From Fen-999 sp964530115 (lineage in GTDB: Bacteria; Pseudomonadota; Gammaproteobacteria; Burkholderiales; Rhodocyclaceae): DNA of 15,837 nucleotides. The stretch is from positions 1 through 15,837 of the forward strand of contig CAZGYD010000038.1 of NCBI GenBank assembly GCA_964530115.1. The letters are read 5' to 3'. The position numbers and the translations under genes were made by a program. Positions 7,258 to 13,005 of this stretch are shown here, piece after piece. Under the pieces are notes generated by a model that saw only the letters and a list, made by a program, of their open reading frames with translations, made no database searches and was not told the DNA's origin. Positions within the stretch are counted from its first letter, which is position 1; each line of letters starts with the position of its first letter.

Positions 7258-7920
7258 ATGGACGGCCAAATCCCCTTCTCTGAAAACCACCCCAGACCGG
7301 CCGCCGATGCAGCGGGGCGCCGATATCTCTACCGCCTCGAATCCGTCTCGAGGCTCGTCGGCGCACGGGACGGCCTGTTGCGCCTCGAACGCCGTTTCGG
7401 GCCACCGCGTGATTTCTCCTGTCCGATGCTCGATGGCTTGCGCAAGCAGTTGCCGCCGACAAGGGCGATCTACACGATCGAGGTCTCGGAAACGCCGCCG
7501 CCTCTGCCGCCGATCGGCGGGCAGGACAAGCCGAAGCTGTTCCTCCTGCGCATTGCCCGGAACAGTCGTGTCTTTCTCGATCTCACGGGCATTGCCGACA
7601 GCCGGACGGCTGCGGCGGGACGGATCTATTTCGGTATCGATGCAGCCATCGGCGCGAGGCGGGAGAGCCCGAATCTCGGTCTTCCTCTCGCGGACATCGA
7701 CATCCATCTCGGTGGCCGGTGGGTTCGCGCGAATCGGCGTCTGCTCGGTCTCCTGGCCGCTCAGATTGGCACCCGGTCGAGCCAGCCGCTGGCCCAGGCG
7801 AGTGCCGCCTCGAGGTTCGCCGCGGCTTTCAACGACAACGGTTCCCCGAGCTCGAAACGGTTGCCCCGGATCGCCAGCAGCAAGGTCGGTGGCGGTGGTT
7901 CGTCGTGCAGATCCACATAG
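7258..7920 (+). CDS. Unrecognised protein; 3' end overlaps hoxW on the opposite strand
   Basis: I do not recognise this 220-residue reading frame. Codons up to about 7760 favour G or C in the third position, and the protein alternates hydrophobic and charged residues as real proteins do (LYRLESVSRLVG, KLFLLRIARNSRVFLDLTGIAD, RIYFGIDAAIGARR). The competing frames give Arg/Ser-rich shadow proteins, so this is the best candidate for the 690 bases between the OmpA-like gene and hoxW. There is no signal peptide or membrane segment. The ribosome-binding site is poor (GAGTGG, about eight bases before ATG 7258); a TTG at 7240 is an alternative start. The last 53 codons are antisense to hoxW and become Ser/Ala/Gly-rich, as if a native stop had been lost and translation now runs into neighbouring DNA. 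Confidence 0.45.
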   Translation: MDGQIPFSENHPRPAADAAGRRYLYRLESVSRLVGARDGLLRLERRFGPPRDFSCPMLDGLRKQLPPTRAIYTIEVSETPPPLPPIGGQDKPKLFLLRIARNSRVFLDLTGIADSRTAAAGRIYFGIDAAIGARRESPNLGLPLADIDIHLGGRWVRANRRLLGLLAAQIGTRSSQPLAQASAASRFAAAFNDNGSPSSKRLPRIASSKVGGGGSSCRST

Positions 7921-8210
7921 ACTTGCAACACCGCCTGCGGCGATAGCGCGTGGCTGGTGAAGCTCGGGTCGATGCCCGGGTCGATCTTGCTGATCTCGAA
8001 AGGCGCTCGGGCCGACGTGCTGGCATCGACGAACAACACGGCGCGCCGGCCATGGAGGTCGAGGGCGTGCTCGATCTGCAGCTGGAAATCGGTCAGGCAC
8101 TCGACGTCGGGAAGCGCGAGGGCTTCGATGCCTTCGACGAAGCGTGGGCCGAGGGCGTCGTCCCCGCGCGAAGGGTTGCCCCAGCCGAAGACCAGGATCG
8201 GTACAGTCAC
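7761..8210 (-). CDS. hoxW: Hydrogenase maturation endopeptidase for the NAD-reducing hydrogenase
   Basis: This 149-residue protease removes the C-terminal extension of the HoxH precursor after nickel insertion. It belongs to the HyaD/HybD/HoxW family: it opens with ILVFGWGNPSRGDDALGPRFVE (5-26), has the metal-site acidic position at Asp17 and a second at Asp62 (LFVDAS), and carries a likely third ligand at His88 (SHALSP). The length is normal for the family. I choose the GTG at 8210, whose GTGA overlaps the hoxH stop by four bases, matching the coupling elsewhere in the operon. A GTG at 8222 would add four residues. Being last in hoxFUYHW, it probably serves HoxH only. Its 3' third is overlapped by a plus-strand reading frame. 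Confidence 0.93.
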   Translation of the reverse strand: MTVPILVFGWGNPSRGDDALGPRFVEGIEALALPDVECLTDFQLQIEHALDLHGRRAVLFVDASTSARAPFEISKIDPGIDPSFTSHALSPQAVLQVYVDLHDEPPPPTLLLAIRGNRFELGEPLSLKAAANLEAALAWASGWLDRVPI

Positions 8211-9688
8211 GCGCGCCTGCACCGGCCGTGTTCGTCGCGGAACAGCCGGTCGACCGGCGTGTTACCGTGGCTGAGTATCACGACTTCGAGCGGCATGCGG
8301 CCCAGCGCGTGCGTCGCGCACGAGAGGCAGGGATCGAAGGCGCGGATCGCCACTTCGATGTGGTTGAGCAGGCCCTCGGTGATCTCCCGGCCGTCGAAGA
8401 ACTGCCGCGCGACCTGGCGGATCGCCTCGTTCATCGCCTGGTTGTTGTGCGTGGTCGAGACGATCAGGTTGGCGCGGGTCACCTCGTCGTTTTCGTTCAC
8501 CCGGTAGTGATGGATCAGCGTGCCGCGCGGCGCCTCGATCACGCCGACGCCGCGCTCGGCGCGCTCGCCGCTGGCGACGAGGTCGCTGCCGGTGATGTCC
8601 TCGTCATGGAGCAGATCCTTGATCACTTCGGCGGCGTGCAGCATCTCGATCATCCGCGCCCAGTGGTAGCCGAGCGTCGAACCCGCCGCGCCGGGGAAGG
8701 CGAGGAAATCGGCGCGCTCGCGGTCGGCGAGCGGCGTCGGGATCTGGTCGCAGTTGGCGACACGGGCAAGCGGACCGACGCGGTACCAGCCGTCATCGGG
8801 CCCGAGCGCGCGCAGGTAGGGAAACTTCATGTACGACCAGGGCTTCACCTCCTCGACGATCACGTCCCAGTAGCGGTTGCAGTCGAAGTGGTCGAAGAGG
8901 ATCCGGCCGTCGCGGTCGCGCGCGCGCAGGCCGCCGTGGTAGAGGTCCATCGCGCCGTCGGCACGGACGAGGCTCAGCGAATGGGCGTCGAAGCGGCCGA
9001 AGGTGTTGCTGAATTCGGCATTCTGCTCGAACAGCCGTCGTGCCAGACCGACGGCCTCGCGGCTCCAGGCGACCATCTGGTAGGCGTCCCGGAGCAGGGC
9101 GTCGCGTTCGCCGGCATCGAGTGACTTGTTGACGCCGCCGGGAATCGCGCCGGTGCCGTGGATGCGCTTGCCGGCGGTCATGCGGATCACTTCCTGGCCG
9201 TACTTGCGCAGGAGGATGCCCTTCCGGGCGATCTCGGGATGGGCCGCGATGACGCCGACGACATTGCGCCTGGCGACCTCGGCAGCGAAGCCGAAGAGTA
9301 GATCGGGCGAGGCGAGATGGAAGAAGTGCAGCGCATGCGACTGGAGGATCTGGCCATAGTGCATCAGCCGGCGGATCTTCTCGGCCGTCGGCGTCAGCTG
9401 CCGGGCGCCGACGATGGCGTCGAGCGCCTTGGCCGCGGCAAGGTGATGGGACACGGGGCAGATGCCGCAGAGCCGCTGGACCATCACCGGCACTTCCCAA
9501 TAGGGTCGTCCCTGGATGAATTTTTCGAAGCCGCGAAACTCGACGATGTGCAGCCGCGCCTGGCGGACCTGGTTGTTCTCGTCGAGCAGCAGGGTGACCT
9601 TGCCATGGCCCTCGACGCGCGAGAGCGGATCGATGGCGAGGCGCCGGAGGCGCTCCGGGTGATCGGCGGTTTCGAGATCGGCGGTCAT
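8207..9688 (-). CDS. hoxH: NAD-reducing [NiFe] hydrogenase large subunit (precursor)
   Basis: This 493-residue catalytic subunit oxidises or produces H2 at a NiFe(CN)2CO centre in the cytoplasm, pairing with HoxY. The N-terminal active-site motif is RLCGICPVSHH (72-82; Cys74, Cys77), and VEGHG (25-29) holds the conserved Glu. The C-terminal motif is DPCLSCATH (452-460; Cys454, Cys457), with His460 the expected last residue after HoxW cleavage, leaving a 33-residue removable tail. It fits the group 3d family in motif and length. Thirteen bases separate its ATG from the hoxY stop. Part of the tail (ILSHGNTP) is encoded by a copy of the 25-bp repeat at 8254-8278. Confidence 0.96.
   Translation of the reverse strand: MTADLETADHPERLRRLAIDPLSRVEGHGKVTLLLDENNQVRQARLHIVEFRGFEKFIQGRPYWEVPVMVQRLCGICPVSHHLAAAKALDAIVGARQLTPTAEKIRRLMHYGQILQSHALHFFHLASPDLLFGFAAEVARRNVVGVIAAHPEIARKGILLRKYGQEVIRMTAGKRIHGTGAIPGGVNKSLDAGERDALLRDAYQMVAWSREAVGLARRLFEQNAEFSNTFGRFDAHSLSLVRADGAMDLYHGGLRARDRDGRILFDHFDCNRYWDVIVEEVKPWSYMKFPYLRALGPDDGWYRVGPLARVANCDQIPTPLADRERADFLAFPGAAGSTLGYHWARMIEMLHAAEVIKDLLHDEDITGSDLVASGERAERGVGVIEAPRGTLIHHYRVNENDEVTRANLIVSTTHNNQAMNEAIRQVARQFFDGREITEGLLNHIEVAIRAFDPCLSCATHALGRMPLEVVILSHGNTPVDRLFRDEHGRCRRA
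8254..8278 (-). repeat. 25-bp repeat, copy B (hoxH tail)
   Basis: On the minus strand it reads ATACTCAGCC then AC then GGTAACACGCCGG. It lies inside hoxH and is read there as ILSHGNTP, within the extension removed by HoxW. It is 22 of 25 identical to copies A and C. Confidence 0.85.
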
Positions 9689-9701
9689 GATCTGGCGTGG
9701 C

Positions 9702-10247
9702 TCAGTCGTAATGGATCAGCCCATGGGGCAGGCGCGGCGTGCGGCCGGCGATCAGGTCGGTGAGGAACTTCCAGATCGCGTCGGCCGGAGGCGGGCAGCC
9801 GGGCAGGAAATAGTCGACCTTCACCACCTCGTGGATCGGGTGAACCTCATTGAGGGGCAGCGGCAGCTCGGGATCGTTGGGGATGATGCCATGGGCGAGG
9901 CCGGCTTCGGTCTTGTAAACCTCGCTCAATACGTCGCGCAGGTCGAGATGGTTGCGCTGCGCCGGCAGGCCGCCATTGACGGCGCAGGCACCCAAGGCGA
10001 CGAGGATCCGGCATTGGCTGCGGAATTCGCGCAGCACGTGCACGTTCTCGGCGTTGCAGACGCCGCCTTCGATGAGGCCGATGTCGCAGGGGCCGACGGT
10101 CTTGATGTCGGTGAGCGGCGTGCGGTCGAATTCGACGAGGTCGAGCAGTTCGATGAGGCGCTCGTCGATGTCCAGGAAAGACATATGGCAGCCGAAGCAG
10201 CCGGCCAGGCTGGCCGTGGCGAGGCGCAGCTTGCGCGGGCCGCTCAT
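9702..10247 (-). CDS. hoxY: NAD-reducing [NiFe] hydrogenase small subunit
   Basis: This 181-residue electron-transfer subunit binds HoxH and carries one [4Fe-4S] cluster near the active site, with ligands Cys17 and Cys20 (LAGCFGCHMSFLD), Cys88 (GACAVNGG) and Cys151 (PGCPPPAD). It has no Tat signal and none of the extra clusters of periplasmic small subunits, as expected for a soluble enzyme. The ATG at 10247 overlaps the hoxU stop as ATGA and has a strong GGGAGGG ribosome-binding site seven bases upstream. The same frame extends upstream to 10382, but that part is antisense-like and overlaps hoxU, so the shorter start is preferred. Confidence 0.95.
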   Translation of the reverse strand: MSGPRKLRLATASLAGCFGCHMSFLDIDERLIELLDLVEFDRTPLTDIKTVGPCDIGLIEGGVCNAENVHVLREFRSQCRILVALGACAVNGGLPAQRNHLDLRDVLSEVYKTEAGLAHGIIPNDPELPLPLNEVHPIHEVVKVDYFLPGCPPPADAIWKFLTDLIAGRTPRLPHGLIHYD

Positions 10248-10978
10248 CGTGGCCCTCCCCGGTCGGGCGCCGCCGGACTGAATTCGTCGACATGGGCGGA
10301 GATCGGCGCAGCGTCGAAACGGCGCCGGCCGATCGGCACCGCGAATCCCAGGCGCTTCACCAGGATCACGCCGACCGGACAAACCTGGGCGGCCTTGTCG
10401 GTCACGGCGAAATTGGTGTCGCCGAGCCGGCCGGACTCGGCATTGACGACCAGGTGCTTGCCGATGCCGCGGCCGGAGAGGGCAAAGACGTGCTTGCCGT
10501 CCACCTCGGCGCTCGCGCGCACGCAGAGCTCGCAGAGGATGCAGCGGTTGAAGTCGAGCAGGACGTCCGGGTGCGAGGCATCGACGGGCCGGTCCGGATA
10601 GAAATGATCGAAGTGCGGCGTCATCACGCCGAGCTCGTAGCCGAGCGCCTGGAGCTTGCAGTGGCCGCTCTTTTCACACGAGGGGCAGAAGTGATTGCCC
10701 TCCACCAGCAGCATCTGCACGAGGGTCCGGCGCTTGTCGAGAATCTCGCGCGTGTCGCTCTCGACGTTCATGCCCGCGGCGGCCGGCATGGTGCACGAGG
10801 TGGCCGGCCGGCCGTCGATCTTCACGGTGCACAGTTTGCAGCTGCCGTGCGGCCGGAATTCGGGGTGGTAACAGAGGTGCGGAATGAAGACGCCGGCGGC
10901 GAGCGCCGCCTGCATCACCGTCTGGCCGGGGACGAATGGGATCTCCTGGCCGTCGAGCAGAAAGGTCGTTTCGCTCAT
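10244..10978 (-). CDS. hoxU: NAD-reducing hydrogenase diaphorase subunit, NuoG-like
   Basis: This 244-residue iron-sulfur protein wires the hydrogenase half to the HoxF flavin half. It matches the N-terminal part of complex I NuoG: a [2Fe-2S] site (Cys36, Cys47, Cys50, Cys62 in PHLCYHPEFRPHGSCKLC), a His/Cys3 [4Fe-4S] site (His96, Cys98, Cys101, Cys107 in NHFCPSCEKSGHC), and a further Cys set at 146, 149 and 152 with Cys200 (AAQVCPVGV). All ligands are present. It overlaps hoxF upstream and hoxY downstream by ATGA, which implies translational coupling. A GGAG lies nine bases before the ATG. Confidence 0.95.
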   Translation of the reverse strand: MSETTFLLDGQEIPFVPGQTVMQAALAAGVFIPHLCYHPEFRPHGSCKLCTVKIDGRPATSCTMPAAAGMNVESDTREILDKRRTLVQMLLVEGNHFCPSCEKSGHCKLQALGYELGVMTPHFDHFYPDRPVDASHPDVLLDFNRCILCELCVRASAEVDGKHVFALSGRGIGKHLVVNAESGRLGDTNFAVTDKAAQVCPVGVILVKRLGFAVPIGRRRFDAAPISAHVDEFSPAAPDRGGPR

Positions 10979-12783
10979 CGCGGTTCTCCGGGGTCGGTGG
11001 CGAGGTGCGCGGCGGCATCGTCGCGGCCGGTCATCTGGCGAGCTTCGGCGAGTGCCGCGTCGAGATCGAAGGCCGGCTCGAATTCGAGCGACTTGAGCCG
11101 CCGCTCGTAGGCGGGCCGGAACTTCTCCAGCGTATGCACGAGCGGATTGGCCGCCGAGTGGCCGAGGCCGCAGTGCGCCGTCATCTGCAGCACCCGGTTC
11201 AGCTGATAGATCTCGTTGATGTCGTAACGCGTGCCGTGGCCCGAGGCGATCTTGTCCATCAGCCTGGCGAGCAGCGTGGTGCCGACGCGGCAGGGCGTGC
11301 AGAAGCCGCAGGACTCGTGGGCGAAGAAATGGACGAAATTGCGCACGACGTCGAAGATGTCTCGGCGCATGTCGAAGACCATGAAGGCGCCGGCGGTCGG
11401 GATGTCCTCGAAGGCGAGGCGGCGGTCGAATTCGTCCGGGCCGATGCAGATGCCCGAGGGGCCGGAAATCTGCACGGCCTGCGAATTCGTGGCGCCGCAG
11501 TCGGCGAGCACCTGGTGAACCGTGACGCCGAAGGGATATTCGTAGATCCCGGGCCGTTCGCAGTCGCCCGAGACGGAGAGCAGCTTGGTGCCCGACGAGC
11601 GCGGCGTGCCGATGCCGCGGAACCAGTCGCCGCCGTGCCGGGCCACCAGTGCCGCCGCGGCGAAGGTCTCGACATTGTTCACGACCGTCGGCTGGCCGAG
11701 GAAGCCGTGCGTCACCGGATAGGGCGGCCGGCTGCGCGGCACGCCGCGCTTGCCCTCGAGCGATTCGATCAGCGCCGATTCCTCGCCGCAGACGTAGGCG
11801 CCGGCGCCGAGATGGATCTCGACATCGAAATCGAAGCCGGTGACGCCCAGGATGTCACGGCCGAGGAGGCCCGCCTGCCGGCGTGTTACCACGGCTGAGT
11901 TTAGAAAGTCGAGCAGGTAACGGTATTCGCCGCGCAGATAGACGTACCCGCGGCTTGCCCCGAGGATCCAGGCCGCGATGGTCATGCCCTCGAGGACGAT
12001 CTCCGCCTGACGGGTCAGCAGCACGCGGTCCTTGAAGGTGCCGGGCTCGCCCTCGTCGGCATTGCAGACGACGTAGCGCGTCTCGCCCGGCGCCTCCCGG
12101 CAGGCCTGCCACTTGAGGCCGGTGGGAAATCCGGCGCCGCCGCGGCCCCGCAGCCCGGAACGCTTGATCTCCTCGAGCGTCGCGGCCGGCCCGCCTTCGC
12201 GCGCGAGGCTCGCCCGCAGGGCGTCGCCGGGTGCCATGCCGCTCGCAAGCAGGATGTCGGCGCGGCGAACGTTGTCGGCGACGGCGAACCACTCGGCCGG
12301 CCAGTGGTCGAGCGGCGTGCGCGTGCGGATGAGTTCCACCATCTGCTCGACGCGCGCCATGCTCATGCGTGTCACGGCGCGGCCATTGACGAGCAGGGCC
12401 GGTCCCTGGTCGCACATGCCGGTGCAGGAGGTGGTGGCGACGCTGACCAGGCCGTCTTCGGAAACGCGCCCAGGTTCGAGCCAGAGCTTCTGGCACATCG
12501 CCTGCATGAGCTCGACGCTGCCGGCCATACGATCGGTGATGTTGTCGCTCCAGAGCACGCGGTATTCGCCCATCGGCTTCGTGTAGAGGAAGCTGTAGAA
12601 CCCGGCCGTGCCCTCGACCCGCGCCCGCGGCAGGCCGAGGCCGGCCGCGATCGCCGAGATCGTCTTCGGCGCGAGCCAGCCGAGCGCCTCCTGTACCTCG
12701 CGCAGGATCTGCACGAGCCGGGTGCCATCGCGCCGGTGCCGGTCGAGGATCGTCTCCACGACCGCGTATTCTTCCTTGGACAT
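10975..12783 (-). CDS. hoxF: NAD-reducing hydrogenase diaphorase subunit, NuoE-NuoF fusion
   Basis: This 602-residue subunit holds the FMN and NAD(H) sites of the soluble hydrogenase. As in Ralstonia HoxF, an N-terminal NuoE-like domain (about 5-155) is fused to a NuoF-like domain (about 165-580). Seen in NuoF: RGRGGAGFPTG (212-222, flavin/NAD loop), GAGAYVCGEESALIESLEG (327-344) and the [4Fe-4S] ligands in SCGFCTPCRVG (Cys492, 495, 498) plus Cys538. The NuoE part keeps one cysteine pair (Cys120, Cys124) but has Ser79 and Asp84 where the other pair is expected. No separate hoxE is present. It is first in the operon, transcribed from the 222-base region shared with hybO; GAGGG lies about 11 bases before the ATG. 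Codons 293-301 lie on a copy of the 25-bp repeat. Confidence 0.96.
   Translation of the reverse strand: MSKEEYAVVETILDRHRRDGTRLVQILREVQEALGWLAPKTISAIAAGLGLPRARVEGTAGFYSFLYTKPMGEYRVLWSDNITDRMAGSVELMQAMCQKLWLEPGRVSEDGLVSVATTSCTGMCDQGPALLVNGRAVTRMSMARVEQMVELIRTRTPLDHWPAEWFAVADNVRRADILLASGMAPGDALRASLAREGGPAATLEEIKRSGLRGRGGAGFPTGLKWQACREAPGETRYVVCNADEGEPGTFKDRVLLTRQAEIVLEGMTIAAWILGASRGYVYLRGEYRYLLDFLNSAVVTRRQAGLLGRDILGVTGFDFDVEIHLGAGAYVCGEESALIESLEGKRGVPRSRPPYPVTHGFLGQPTVVNNVETFAAAALVARHGGDWFRGIGTPRSSGTKLLSVSGDCERPGIYEYPFGVTVHQVLADCGATNSQAVQISGPSGICIGPDEFDRRLAFEDIPTAGAFMVFDMRRDIFDVVRNFVHFFAHESCGFCTPCRVGTTLLARLMDKIASGHGTRYDINEIYQLNRVLQMTAHCGLGHSAANPLVHTLEKFRPAYERRLKSLEFEPAFDLDAALAEARQMTGRDDAAAHLATDPGEPR
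11878..11902 (-). repeat. 25-bp repeat, copy C (inside hoxF)
   Basis: On the minus strand it reads AAACTCAGCC then GT then GGTAACACGCCGG. It lies in hoxF in a different frame from copy B, giving LNSAVVTR. The segment has the length I recall for the family but unusual residues, so the motif appears to stand in place of coding sequence rather than being inserted. Confidence 0.85.
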
Positions 12784-12820
12784 GGTCCGTTTCCCTCTCG
12801 CAGCGTTCGACGAGAGCTTA

Positions 12821-12842
12821 CTTCATCCCTGCTTCATTCCTG
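12821..12842. repeat. Tandem 11-bp direct repeat upstream of hoxF
   Basis: CTTCATCCCTG (12821-12831) is followed directly by CTTCATTCCTG (12832-12842), ten of eleven bases identical. The 11-bp period is about one helix turn, so two protein monomers could bind the same face of the DNA. It lies 38 bases upstream of the hoxF start codon, near or downstream of where a promoter would sit. Confidence 0.75.
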
Positions 12843-12864
12843 TTGCCATGCCTCAAACGAGCCG

Positions 12865-12885
12865 TTGATAAGGAAGCTATATCAA
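12865..12885. promoter_or_regulatory. Dyad TTGATA-N9-TATCAA, possible operator
   Basis: A perfect 6-bp inverted repeat with nine bases between the arms lies near the middle of the divergent region. The form T-N11-A with symmetric arms suits a LysR-type binding site. The spacing is too wide for FNR/CRP, which would need TTGAT-N4-ATCAA. No LysR-type gene is in the window. Confidence 0.4.
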
Positions 12886-12913
12886 AAAGTATTCAAACAT
12901 TCGATAAAGCCGG

Positions 12914-12929
12914 CGTCAGGCTTCTGACG
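12914..12929. repeat. Short hairpin-forming inverted repeat CGTCAG/CTGACG
   Basis: A perfect 6-bp inverted repeat has a four-base loop GCTT. No T run follows on either strand, so it is not a terminator. It could be an operator half of the hybO control region. It shares its last base with the 8-bp inverted repeat that follows. Confidence 0.5.
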
Positions 12930-12972
12930 TGCATCAACGATTGACGAGCTGGATAAGCATAGGCTGATGCAC
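12929..12972. repeat. 8-bp inverted repeat GTGCATCA/TGATGCAC before hybO
   Basis: Perfect 8-bp arms at 12929-12936 and 12965-12972 are separated by 28 bases, with a centre-to-centre distance of 36 bases. The right arm ends 33 bases before the hybO ATG, around where a promoter would be expected. Two sites for one regulator, or a looped operator, are possible readings. Confidence 0.5.
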
Positions 12973-13005
12973 TAACAAACACGACACGGTCAGAGGGAGA
13001 GACTC

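Larger units (their letters stand above)
12784..13005. promoter_or_regulatory. Divergent control region of the two hydrogenase operons
   Basis: These 222 bases between hoxF (minus) and hybO (plus) are clearly A+T-richer than the genes on either side. They contain an 11-bp tandem repeat, a TTGATA/TATCAA dyad, a small hairpin and an 8-bp inverted repeat, each listed separately. I cannot place a good sigma-70 promoter; TCGAAT-N17-TATAGC on the minus strand is the best but weak for hoxF. No convincing sigma-54 site of the TGGCAC-N5-TTGC type is visible for either operon. The hybO ribosome-binding site is GAGGGAG (12994-13000). Confidence 0.7.

Noticed and set aside
8144..9124. 326-codon plus-strand frame opposite hoxH
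   Set aside because: Antisense of the conserved large subunit gene with all active-site motifs on the minus strand.
10248..10382. Longer HoxY with 45 extra N-terminal residues
   Set aside because: The extension overlaps hoxU, is Arg/Pro-rich and lacks a ribosome-binding site, whereas ATG 10247 has GGGAGGG and the usual ATGA overlap.
12865..12885. FNR/CRP site in the hydrogenase control region
   Set aside because: The arms TTGAT and ATCAA are right, but they are 11 bases apart instead of four.
12950..12965. Sigma-54 promoter for hybO (GG-N10-GC at 12951-12964), and a similar GG-N10-GC on the other strand for hoxF
   Set aside because: Only the GG and GC dinucleotides match; the surrounding TGGCAC and TTGC bases do not. 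Such matches are common by chance.
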